This document shows positions 22,227 to 32,389 of a stretch of DNA of 64,000 bases, piece after piece. Source of the DNA: Locusta migratoria. Lineage: Eukaryota; Arthropoda; Insecta; Orthoptera; Acrididae. Position 1 is the first letter of the stretch. Each line of letters starts with the position of its first letter. A program made the translations under genes and the position numbers. Where the stretch lies: contig CM048755.1 in assembly GCA_026315105.1 (NCBI GenBank), forward strand, positions 216,120,333 to 216,184,332, read 5' to 3'. The notes under the pieces were generated by a model. The model had not been told where the DNA came from. It ran no database searches and saw nothing but the letters and a program-made list of their open reading frames with translations.

Positions 22227-23830
22227 CGTGAATCTACAGTGAATATCCCTAGATCCTCAAATAAATGTCTGCAGGATGATCTTGGGTGGGTGCCAGCAAT
22301 TGTTCTGATTACGTGCTTTTGTGCAATGACAACTTTTTTACTCAAATGTTGAATTGCCCCAGAATATGGTCCCATGTGAAAGCAATGAATGACAATAGGC
22401 ATAGTAAGCTAATTTACTGAGATGCAAATCACCAAATTTTGCAATAACCCTGATAGAATACGTAGCTGAACTCAAGTGTTTCAGGAGATCTTCAATATGT
22501 TTCTTCCAAAAATTTTGAATATTCTACCTTAGCTACAGATTTATCTTTAAAGTCTAAATTTATTAATGGTGTCATGCCATTTACTGTATGAAACTGTATA
22601 TACTGGGTTTCATCAAAGTTTAATGAGAGTCCATTTGTGGAGAATCACTTAATAACTTTGTGAAAGATATTTAGTTTCATCAGTTAATTCCTGTTTGTCA
22701 GGTGTGATAGTTATACTTGTATCATCAGCAAAAAGAACTAGCGTAGCATCTTCATGAATGTAGAATTGCAAGTCATTAATATATATTAAGAACAGCAAAG
22801 GACCCAAGACCGAACATTGTGGGACCCCATCTTTGATAACTCCCCAGTTAGAGGAATTGTTTCATCTATATCATGTGAACTGCTTATTTCACTCCTGCAC
22901 TCTTCCAGTTAGTACGATTTAAACCATTTGTGCACTGTCCCACTCATACCACAATACTTAAGCTTATCTAGAAGAATCCCATGATTTTATGCAATCAAAA
23001 GCCTTTGAGAGATCACAAAAAATCCCAACTGCTGATGTCCGGATATTCAAAGCATTTAATATTTCATCAGTGAAGGTATATATAGCATTTTCAGTTGAAA
23101 AGCTTTATTGAAAACCAAACTGACATTTTGTTAGAATTTTATTTTTACTAATATGAGAAGCAACTCGAGAATACATAACTTTTAAAAATTTTTTGGATAA
23201 AACTGTCGGAAGTGAGATGGGAAGGTAATTGTTGACATTGGACGTATTCCCTTTTTTATGCAAATATTTAATGACAGCATATTTCAGTCTCTCTGGGAAA
23301 ATACCCTGCTTTAAAGAGCTATTACATATATGACTGAGAATCCTACTTATCTCTTGGGAACAAGCTTTTAGTACTATGCTGGAAATGCCATCAATTCCAT
23401 ATGACCTTTTACTCTTGAGAGAGTTTAATATTTTCCTAATTTCTGAAGGAGAGGTGGGTGGAATCTGTAAATCATTTAGAATAATTATATGTGACTAAAA
23501 GGTTTTTTGTTGCGCAGATTTATGCAAATTATTCCAGTTTATTAATTTGATTGGAATTACATGTTCAGCTTGTTTCTTCTGTTAAGGTATTTTTTAAACT
23601 GCAACTTCAAGTTACTGTAATGTGGGCTATACATGGGAGATGAAAACATTTTCTTCCTAACAAGACATTGAAGACATATAATAGGAACATAAGTGAAAGA
23701 AAAATCAGTTGCTGCTGTTAGGTTTAGAGTCCAGATGATACCTGGAATTCCCAACAGTTTCTTTCCCATATTGTTCAGGTGAACTAAAAAATTGTTGCTT
23801 TATATATATATATTCATTGCACCATTATAT

Positions 23831-24125
23831 TAAAAAAAGGAACTTCATCAACTCTACTTTTTTAGAAAAAATAAAAGCTAGGCATAAACTCCAGCAGTCA
23901 GTATCTTGTGAAAACTTAAGCCCTTGTTCAGATACTATACAGTTGTGGCCTTCTTAAACTACAGTTTTTAAATATGTGTGCTTTTGGGGTGTTTGTCACT
24001 TGCCACGATTCACTGTGGCCACTTAATGCCTGAATACAAAGTACTGGGAACAGAGTTTAGTAACAGGTTTGTGCTTGTCATGTTAGCGAACAAAACTAAA
24101 CTGCAACCATTAAATGTTATTGGTC
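23831..24125. other. Nothing recognised
   Basis: A/T-rich sequence without a supported gene or element. Confidence 0.4.
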
Positions 24126-24260
24126 ACTTTCCACTTCTTTCACCTCTGTCAGTATTGCTCATGTGAAAAATACTGAGTAGCACCGTGGTTCAGAACCCAC
24201 GTTAAACTGTAGGTCCCCCTATAACTGACTGGGTAAGTCAGTTTGAAGATCCGAGTATAA
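24126..24260 (+). mobile_element. Internal fragment of tRNA-like SINE (second family)
   Basis: It matches the body of the complete SINE at 28766-29083 (CACTTTCCACTTCTTTCACC, then GTTAAACTGTAGGTC...GGGTAAGTCAGTT). The tRNA-like head and the 3' end are absent. Confidence 0.8.
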
Positions 24261-24261
24261 T

Positions 24262-24881
24262 AGTTTTTTATATACTACTACTACTACTACTACTACTACT
24301 ATACTAAAACCATTATTTTGAACACCTTGTGTCAGTCATTCAGTGGTAGATTTTGTTTTAATAGCTCGCCTGCCTTTAAATCATTATAAGAACATGACGA
24401 CGACGGATTCTTAGGCGCCAAGGAAACTACCAATATGACACGATTCATTTTATGTATTTTTATTTAATCTTGATGAAGCACATTAACAAAAGTAATGATG
24501 AACTTATTATTTCTCTGTGTTCTACATATTGACTGCTGAAGTAATACTCATACTGATGCTCGCTCAATACCGATTGCGTTCGCACCAATTCGCGTGTATT
24601 AATACATACATTGTTTTCTAGAAGTTACAGTATATTAAATTAAATAATTTGTTTATGAAATTTATATAAATTGTTCATCAAGAAAATATAAAAAAAATTA
24701 TGACAAATGTAATGATAAGATTTTCACATCAAAACAAGACAATACAAAGGATCATAAGTAAATAACAATTAGCGCAGTATTAATGTATGTTTACATTATT
24801 TCAAATGATTAAGTTAGCTATGTTCAGCAAAGTTTTACATTATGGTCAATATATTACAGAAGACCAGGCAGTGGCATTATA
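24262..24881 (+). repeat. Dispersed repeat, copy 1 (with empty site)
   Basis: This stretch is repeated at 40879-41880 in the same orientation, sharing for example GTGTCAGTCNTTCAGTGGTAG, CTACCAATATGACA and CATATTGACTGCTGAAG. At 24599-24609 it carries a single TTAATACATAC where the other copy has the 440-bp element between two such words. No coding capacity was seen. A (CTA)n tract occupies 24274-24302. Confidence 0.85.
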
Positions 24882-24931
24882 TATAAGCATTTTATAATGC
24901 CACTGCCTGGTCTTCTGTAATATATTGGCCA
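24843..24931. repeat. Long hairpin, 39-bp arms
   Basis: Positions 24843-24881 and 24893-24931 are reverse complements over 39 bp with one mismatch, around an 11-base loop. The left arm is the end of the dispersed repeat; the other copy of that repeat (41824-41862) has only one arm. Confidence 0.93.
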
Positions 24932-24988
24932 TATATATATATATAGTCTACTTACCAGGCGAAGGAGCACAGGCAGTGATAGTAACAG

Positions 24989-25051
<63 letters not shown>

Positions 25052-25130
25052 TGCTAGCTTTCGCAGCCTGACTGCTTCGTCAGGCAGAAGGGAAGGAGAG
25101 GGAAAAGGAAAGATAAGGGGCCAGGGACCC
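24932..25130. mobile_element. CA-rich dispersed element, copy 2 (truncated)
   Basis: It begins with (TA)n and GTCTACTTACCAGGCGAAGG, has a long (AC)n tract (24991-25049) and the core GCTAGCTTTCGCAGCC...GGCAGAAGGGAAGGAGAGG. It breaks off near 25130, where LINE RNase H sequence begins. The right half known from the 41 kb copy is missing. Confidence 0.8.
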
Positions 25131-25139
25131 TCAATAGGT

Positions 25140-25390
25140 TTACTCAATTGCTTTCCCCTAGCTCCACCAGAACCCTGTGACATTCTGCAACAATTTTGGA
25201 CCTTCTTGCAGGTGCTGCCAGTGATCTCAGGGCTGCCTGACTGTCTGAATAGATATAGATGCTACGGTCTTTGTAGCACCTACGCAAATTCTCCTCCACA
25301 CACACCCTGATGGCAGTGATTTCAGCCTGGAATACTGAGGCCAGTTTCCCTAGAGAGATGATGCCCTCCAGTCCTGGCTGCACCCCCTAT
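25140..25390 (-). pseudogene. LINE RNase H domain fragment
   Basis: The minus strand reads ASVFQAEITAIRVCVEENL, YSDSQAALRSL and VAECHRVLVELGESN. This gives the catalytic Glu and Asp segments of an RNase H domain from a LINE of the R1/I type. The first Asp segment and the final GHxGxxGNExAD segment are missing. Confidence 0.75.
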
Positions 25391-25940
25391 ACCCCGGCCC
25401 ACCATGACATTAGATACAGAAGAACAATAAATAGTTTTATAGAACAAGTATGGATAAGCAAACACAGTTTTGTTGAACCACCACTACATAGCATGAGTAT
25501 AGTCCGAAGTCATACTGGATAAAAAGAATCTTACTCAATAACAATAATTGCACATAACATTTGTGTTAACAGTACATAAATGTCAAAAAAATGAGAAAAC
25601 ACAAAGTGTTAGAAAGACATAAAGAAATGATTGCTAGAACTATCTTTTTGTGGAATGTGTACATTAGGTAAATTCTTAATAAGCTATTACAATTTTTAAT
25701 ACTGGAAATAAATTGACAATGCAAAATAATTTCAAGTTTCAAATGACATTCGGATATGAGAACTTTATCATGTCTTATTTAACAGTCGGTCATAAAAATG
25801 TTGACCCTAATAATTATGTGAGGATTATTACTATGAGAATATTGAAAGCAAATTAATTTGTTAATAACAAGTAATATGTCTTAATGACAATATAAAAAAG
25901 TAGAACTAGATTATGACATAATACATCAACAAGTATCTAC
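25391..25940. other. Nothing recognised
   Basis: A/T-rich DNA upstream of the CR1-like element; no supported gene. Confidence 0.4.
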
Positions 25941-26009
25941 ATCATGGCGGCCGTTGAAGATATACGAATTCTGAATCCTGTGTATAATGATGTAAAAAGT
26001 GTTCGTTAG

Positions 26010-26786
26010 TGTTCTTTGTGCGAGAAATATAGTGCAGTGTATGAAAATGTGTGTGTGCCATGTCATATATTAATAAAAAATACAAGAAGAATAGAACAAG
26101 TAACTCGTTGCATAACTAAAAGTGTTAGTGACCAACTCGCAAACAGTGGACTCCTACAGAAAAACAAAGACGAAATACTTCGAGAAATTGACACAAAAGA
26201 AAAAATTATTAACATTCTGTGTGATGATATCTTAAAACTGCAGCAGGACTTGAAGAAACATTTATATTCTTATAAAAGCACAAATACGACGGATATCAAA
26301 CCAAACAAAAGTTATGCTAAGTCAGTTAGGCCAAAAAAGTGTTCCAAGTGCAATAAAAAAAAAAGTTTGAGTGCTTTAGAAGCAGACAAAATACCAGGCG
26401 ATTTATATGTAAATGGAAAACAAAGTAAAAACGTATTCCAGGTGCCACTAAAAAACCGTTTCAGTGTTTTAGATGCGGAGAGAAGTCTAGACTTTACATA
26501 TGAAAGTAGGCCTAGGCCTACACTAAATAAGGAAGACGACAAAGCATCGCCACAAAATATACTTCCTGAAACTGTTATCTGTAATAAATGTCGTAAAACG
26601 GTGAAAGCAGGAAACGGATGTGGTCAGTGCAAAAAGTGGTATCATTTTCGTTGCGGACAAGAGGACAGTTCAGTGAAAAGTGATAATGTTATTCTCGAAT
26701 GGGAATGTAATGACTGTAAGTACAAAAAGAGGACTCAAAACAGTAAGCTACGTGCGGGAACAATATACCACAAACAACTATCATAG
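26010..26786 (+). pseudogene. CR1-like ORF1, part 1: coiled region and PHD-like zinc finger
   Basis: The open frame follows an in-frame TAG at 26007-26009, and no clear ATG start is present. It begins CSLCEKY...CVPC, has a Lys/Glu-rich, probably helical segment to about residue 95, and ends with a cysteine-rich domain near residues 187-240. That domain reads CNKCRKTV, CGQCKKWYHFRCG and WECNDCKYK, which is the Cys4-His-Cys3 order of a PHD finger. ORF1 proteins of CR1 elements are known to carry such a finger. The frame stops at TAG 26784-26786; the next domain continues in another frame from 26845, so a frameshift divides the original ORF1. Confidence 0.78.
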
Positions 26787-26844
26787 CATAGTAAATTTGA
26801 CGCAAGAAAACTCCACTGCAGTGCCTACCTGTGCCCATTAACAT

Positions 26845-27834
26845 GTGCAGAAACTACACATTCTAGCTGACAGCCATGGACACGGTATTGCCTCACTTGT
26901 TAATGAGACATCCGATATAAAAACTAAAAGTTTTGTCAAGCCATGTGCCTGTCTTTCAGCAATAATCAATAATGTTGAATCGGAAGAATATATGAAGCTG
27001 ACTTCAAACGACTTTGCTGCTCTGTTTGGCAGCTCCAATGATGTGTACAAAAATGAAGCGTCAACAGCTTGCAGAGAATTAGAGAAGCATCTCGCTCATA
27101 TGACCCATACAAATGTTCTCTATGTAAATATCCCGCACCGCCACGATTTGCCTCTTTGGTCTGAAGTAAACAAAGAAACTTTTGCTGCGAACATGCGTTT
27201 TTCAAACATATGCAAACAATTCAAAAACGTTTGTATTGTAGATGTGTGTGACATTGGTTGAAGATTTCATACTTCACATGGACTCCATCTGAATAAGCTA
27301 GGGAAAAGGCTTGTTACAACAAAATTATTAGAACAAATTCGGAGGCAACAAGAAACTTCCAAAGCACTGGAAGCAGTACAGGTACCATCAAACCCCAGAA
27401 CAGTAGAAACAACACTATCAGCACCAACACAAGCAACAGAAGAAGCAGTAATGAAAATAACAGCCCAAAAAACAGAATCTTCAGCAGAACGATCTCTGTC
27501 ATTAGCAGAAGCAGCCAAACCATCATCACCATCAGGAGCAGCTACAAAATCATCATTACCATCAGAAACAGCAGAATGGACAACATCAGCAGCAACTGCA
27601 CCAGCAGCTGTTTCCACAACAGTAAAAGGGAAAAAAAACATCAATAGAAGCAGCTCCAAGATCAACAGCAATAGTATCAGAAGGAGAAACAAAGAATGCT
27701 ACTACAGACAAAAATCAAGACTACACTGGCAATACAAGCAGCAGCTGAGCAACCCACAGCAGCAGCAGCAGCCGAACCACTCACATCAGCAACTAAGCCA
27801 CCCACAGCAGCAGCTTCAGGACAACACAGCTTAA
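26845..27834 (+). pseudogene. CR1-like ORF1, part 2: SGNH-hydrolase (esterase) domain and low-complexity tail
   Basis: In one frame the sequence reads ILADSHGHG (catalytic-Ser block), FGSSNDVYKNEA (Asn block), NIPHRHDLP and, after an in-frame TGA at 27259-27261, HGLHLNKLGK (catalytic-His block). These are the blocks of an SGNH-type esterase. Such a domain after a PHD finger is established for CR1-type ORF1 proteins. The Asp that usually stands two or three residues before the catalytic His is not obvious. After about 27340 the protein is Ala/Ser/Thr rich, then Gln/His rich (about 27735-27830), and ends at TAA 27832-27834, 55 bp before ORF2. Confidence 0.78.
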
Positions 27835-28752
27835 GGAGGAGCCAAAGGCCGAGAATGTCTACATCCACATTACATAGTAGTGATTTTTTATGGATACAAA
27901 CCAAGAAGGGAAAAAGGATGAGATGAGTCAGCCTACAAACTTACAGCTAAGTCATTGTAACTTCTTATTTTTAAACATTCAGGGACTACAAAGTAAGATT
28001 GAAATATTGGAGGAGACGTTAATTCAAAATAAATATTCTTTTCTCTGTTTATCTGAACATTGGCTAAAACCAGGACAGATAGAATATTATGTACCAGATG
28101 GCTATAAACATGGAAGCAGTTTTAGCAGATCTCAGTACCGCAATGGAGGTACTGCTATCTATGTTTCAAAAAGATTAGAGTTTTAAGAGTGCTAGATCTT
28201 ATTTGGGCATGTGTAGAAAAACACTTTGAGGTTACTAGAATCATATGTGATGTAATGAAAATTATATTAGTATGTATTTACCATTCTCCTGATGCAGATG
28301 AAAAAACTTTTTTAGCTAATTTAGACAATGTACTCTGCTACACAAGAAGGCGGAAACAACATGTAACTATAATAGGGGGAGACATCAACTCAAGCTTTGA
28401 TGTAACATGTAACAAACCCAGTGTAAATAAGTTACTAAATATTTTAAGGCAGCACAACTTTCATCATGTAAATTCAGAACCAACAAGACTAAAAGCATGC
28501 TTGGATAATGCTTTTGTCAACTATGCTCGTGACATGTACTGCACCTATGTAAGGAATTTGCTTTCTCAGACCACTCCATGATAACACTAGAGTTAAAACA
28601 TTATATAAAGGGGGATGGGAACAAGGTTATACAAAACACATCAAAACCTAACAACTTTATACTAACAAAAAAAAAAAAAACAATCTCAGAAAACTAATGC
28701 ACCAGCTGAGCATTACAAATTATATCATACTAGTGTATGAAATTTTCCATAG

Positions 28753-28765
28753 TTACTTAATAGGT
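28753..28765. repeat. Left target duplication of SINE
   Basis: TTACTTAATAGGT, repeated exactly at 29084-29096. Confidence 0.93.
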
Positions 28766-29083
28766 GTGCGCCTCGGTTGCACAGTGGTAGAGTGCCAGAC
28801 TACAAATCCAAAGGTCGTGGGTTTGATCCCCGCCAGGTCCGAGGATTTTTATCTGTCACTTTCCACTTCTTTCACCTCTGGCAGTATTGCTCATGTGAAA
28901 AATACTGAGGAACACCATGGTTCCGAACCCACGTTAAACTGTAGGTCACCCTATAACTGGCTGGGTAAGTCAGTTCGAAGGTCGGAGGAAGGCAACGGCA
29001 TACCACCTCCAAACAGGACTGTGCCTAGTAAAGCACTGTGGTGTTCAAACCAATCTTCGGATTGTTGACTGCTTTACCTTACC
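28766..29083 (+). mobile_element. Complete tRNA-like SINE (second family), 318 bp
   Basis: The head resembles a tRNA: CACAGTGGTAGAGTGCC as A-box region and GGGTTTGATCC as B-box, the internal promoter of RNA polymerase III. A body of about 230 bp follows and the 3' end is a short CTTACC repeat. The exact 13-bp duplication proves the boundaries. Fragments of the same family occur at 24126-24260 and 41974-42066. It is not a functional tRNA gene because there is no proper acceptor stem. Confidence 0.92.
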
Positions 29084-29096
29084 TTACTTAATAGGT
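29084..29096. repeat. Right target duplication of SINE
   Basis: TTACTTAATAGGT, identical to 28753-28765. Confidence 0.93.
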
Positions 29097-31145
29097 ATTT
29101 TAAAAGCACATCTTGTTACAAAAAAACAAGGAAGGCTAGATTGTGGTACACAAGAGTTGGAGAATCTAAAAAATAACCTAATGCTGCTGTTAAAGTGCCT
29201 TGGCAAAGTAAATAATTCTAAGAAAATTAAGGATCTTGAAATTAAAAGCAAGAAACTGTATAAGAAAGAGCTAAAACTTGCTAAACAGAGGTACAACACC
29301 AATCTTATAAAAAAAAAAATAGTAAAAACCAGTGCAAAACAGCATGATCAATAATTAATAATATTAAAGGTGAAATCAGAAACCTAGATGAGACAATACC
29401 AATACCAGCTGATACATTCAACAAATATTTTGTAAGTTGTGCTGACAAAATAAAAAAGCAGATCAGTGAACCCAATATAACTTATGTAGAATATCTTAAC
29501 AGTGCAAACCTAAATCAGAATCCGGCCAGACCATCATTGAAACACTTTAAAGAGGTATCCCAAGACGAAGTTCTTAAAGTTAAGGAAATGAAAAATTCAC
29601 ATAGTACTGACATTTATAATGTGTCAAACAATCTACTAAAGGAAATAATATCTACCATTGCAGCACCACTAACCTATACTATTAACTTATGTATCAGAGA
29701 AGGGGTTTTTCCTGACACTCTTAAACTATCCAGGGTGACTCCAATCTTTAAGAAGGGCAGCAAATCTGTAAACTACAGGCCAATTTCAATCATACCAATT
29801 CTAGCTAAAGTCTTTGAAGGTATAATGTATCAGCAAATGTATGAGTATCTGGAAGTAAACAATATGTTAAGTACCTCACAGTTTGGTTGCAGGAAAGGAA
29901 AATCAACTATACATGCCATAGAACTGTTAGTAAGTGAAATTTTAGCAGCATTTGAGGACACACAAGTAACCTTATGTGACCTAAGAAAGGCCTTTGACTG
30001 TGTGGATCACTCTGTTTTTCTATATAAACTTGAATACTATGGAATGTGTGGCAAAAGTATAAAACTCAAATCATATCTTAACAATAGGAAGCAAGTGGTA
30101 AGTTCAGGAGGTTATGAATCAAAGATACTTGAGGTTCAACACGGAGTGCCACAGGGCTCCAAACTAGGTCCGCTTCTGTTCCTTGTGCATATGAACGACT
30201 TACCAGCAAATATCCATGTAAATACATATATGTACGCAGATGATACCACTTTTCTGTCTGTAAACAATGTATTTGACAACCTTGTCAGCAGTATGAATTT
30301 GGCAAAAGACAATGCAACATCATGGTTTAATGCAAATGGCCTATTATTAAATGAGACAAAAACCCAGAATATGTGGTTCAGACTGTCAAAGAATAACAAA
30401 ATAGAAAAACAAAATGTAAAATTTTTAGGTATCATCCTGGACAACCAACTAACATGGAACTCTCATGTTGAACACATAGTGCCCAGGATGTCAAGAGTTA
30501 CATATCTGCTGAAGAGGCTGATGGGCGGTGTGACATTTGAATATGTAAGGACTGCATACTTTGCTTTTTTCCGATCTGTTTTAAGATATGGGTTAATCCT
30601 CTGGCGAAACAGAAAAAAATAAGTGAAATACTGGTGATCCAGAAGAAAGCAATTAGAGTAATAGCAAAGACAGACAATAGAACACACCGCAAACCACTGT
30701 TCATTAAATATAAAATACTAACAGTTATTAACCTATATATTCTTGACAGTGTAAACTTCATACTTGCAGACCTACCTAATTTAAGGACAATGAATCAGAG
30801 GCATGGCCACAATACAAGAATCTGTAAGTCTCTAATCCTGCCATAAAACAGATTGGCAAAAACTAAAAATAGTCATAATTACATGTCAATTAAAATATAT
30901 AACAAATTGTCCAAACATGCCTCAAGTATGCTAACCAAACTATTTATGAAAAAGCTACACAGCTTCTTGTTAAAAATCCATTCTATACATTAGAAAAATT
31001 TCTTGAAATGCCTGATATCAACTTAAATATGTAAAAATATTATGTAAAACTTAAATATGTAAATATATTATGTAAAACTTTTAGGTTAAGTGAACTGACG
31101 AAGTCTATTGCATGTAATATTGCTGAATGACGAATAAAGAATCTG

Positions 31146-32385
31146 AATCTACGTGGGATACTCAGCAAATCACATTTAAGTGCCTGGCAGAGGGTTCATC
31201 AAACCACCATTATACTATTTATCTCCCATTCTCAAATAGTGAGTGGGAAGAAAGAACACCTGAATCTCTCTGTTCAAGCTCTGATTTCACTTATTTTATT
31301 CTGATGATCATTTCTACCTATGTAAGTGGGAGTCAACAATATATTTTCGTATTCGGAGGAGAATGTTGGCGATTGGAGTTTCGTAAGTAGCACAAGCCGC
31401 AGTGATAAATTCCGTTGTTGTAATGCTTCTCATCCCAGATCCTGTATCATGTCCATAACGCTGTCTCCCTGTATCATGACAATACGAAACGAGCTGCCCT
31501 TCTCTGTACTCGTTTGATGTCCTCCGTCAAACCCAGATGATAGGGATCCCATACTGGGCAGCAATACTCCAAAAATGGACGGACAAACATAGAATATGCA
31601 GTTTCTTTTGTAGTTCTGTTGCATCATGTAAGGGTTCTGCCAATAAAACACAGTCTCTGGTTCGACATTATCTACGTGTTCTTTCCAATTTAAGTCTGAA
31701 GTAATAGTGATTCCTAGGTATTTTAAGGAGTTTACGGTCTTCACTTTTTATTGCTTTATCTTGTAAACTAAGTTTAATGGATTTCTTTTTGTACTCATGT
31801 GGAAGACTTCACACTTCTCATTACTTATAGTCAATTGCCAATTTTTAAACCATACTGATATCTTATTCAGATCGTTCTGCAGTTGGTTTTGATCTTCAGA
31901 TGATTTTACTAGGCGGTAAATGACGGCGTCACCTGGAAACAACCTAAGAGAGCTACTTAAGATTTTCCCCTAAATCGTTTAAATAAGGAACAGCAGAGGA
32001 CCAATAACACTACCCTGTGGAATGCCCAATATCCCCTCTGTTTTAGTCGATGTCTTACCATCGATTACTACGAACTGTGTCCTCTCTGACAGGAAATCCC
32101 CTATCCAATCGCAAATTTGGGGCGATATACCATAACCATGCAATTTGATTAAAAACCGTTAGTGAGGTACGGTGTCAAAAGCCTTCTGATAATCAAGAAA
32201 TACGGAATCAATTTGCGAACCCTTGTCGATAGCACCCATCACTTCGTGTGAATAAAGAGATAGTTGTGTTTCGCATGAACGATATTTTCTAAATACCTGT
32301 ATCCGTTTTGATGCTTGTGTGACCAGAATTTTAGAAATAGAAATCCTACAAGTTCGGCACTTGTGCGAACAGCACACAAGCACCT
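31146..32385 (-). pseudogene. CR1/L2-like LINE, antisense, RT and 3' end
   Basis: From high to low coordinates the minus strand reads ETQLSLYSHEVMGAIDKGSQID and FLDYQKAFDTVPH (about 32170-32330), then a region of damaged palm, VIYRLVKSSEDQ...WQLTISNEKCEVFHMS (about 31800-31940), SLKYLGITITSDLNWKEHV (about 31690-31740) and DSVMDMIQDLG (about 31430). The 3' end, ATTTAAGTGCCTGGCAGAGG on the plus strand, matches the 3' ends at 61500-61565 and 13690-13830. It is 5'-truncated and dead. Confidence 0.8.
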
Positions 32386-32389
32386 AAAA

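Larger units (their letters stand above)
21430..23830 (-). pseudogene. CR1/jockey-like LINE, antisense, with an insertion
   Basis: This is the same family as 18040-19315 but on the opposite strand. From high to low coordinates the minus strand reads a pre-RT segment (YSPHYSNLKLQFKKYL, about 23600), a finger region (SEIRKILNSLKSKRSYGIDGI-type wording, about 23400), GVPQ-C-SVLGPLLFLIYINDL (about 22800), FADDTSITIT (about 22715), AQKHVIRTIAGTHPRSSCRHLF (about 22300) and FGHLPSSIN...FLDKT (about 21700). The 3' tail is at 21430-21503. It is interrupted by the CA-rich element at 21852-22221 and by many stops. Confidence 0.78.
27890..30846 (+). pseudogene. CR1-like ORF2: endonuclease and reverse transcriptase, interrupted
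   Basis: The ATG at 27890 opens the endonuclease: LNIQGLQSKI, LCLSEHWL and, after a frame change near 28186, IYHSPDADE and GGDINSSFD, where GDFN is usual. A SINE at 28766-29083 then divides the gene. The RT frame (29355-30622) has VNYRPISIIPILAKVFE, LRKAFDCVDHS, HGVPQGSKLGPLLF and YADDTTFLS, so the catalytic residues are kept. It continues with FLGIILDNQLTWNSHVE. A frameshift near 30622 leads to the C-terminal part at 30634-30846. No RNase H domain follows. Confidence 0.85.
25940..31145 (+). mobile_element. CR1-like LINE with PHD/SGNH-type ORF1
   Basis: From about 25940 to a GAATAAAGAATCTGAATCT tail at 31130-31148 lie a two-domain ORF1 and an ORF2 with endonuclease and reverse transcriptase, but no RNase H. 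That order fits the CR1 group. A tRNA-like SINE sits inside ORF2 at 28766-29083. Frames are broken at several points, so the copy is inactive, yet domain content is almost complete. The tail meets the tail of another LINE on the opposite strand. Confidence 0.85.

Noticed and set aside
27267..27692. 141-residue minus-strand frame rich in Val, Ala and Leu
   Set aside because: It is the antisense of the Ala/Ser/Thr-rich ORF1 tail of the CR1-like element.
28766..28842. tRNA gene in the second SINE family
   Set aside because: It has no acceptor stem and a 13-bp duplication shows it is the head of a retroposon.
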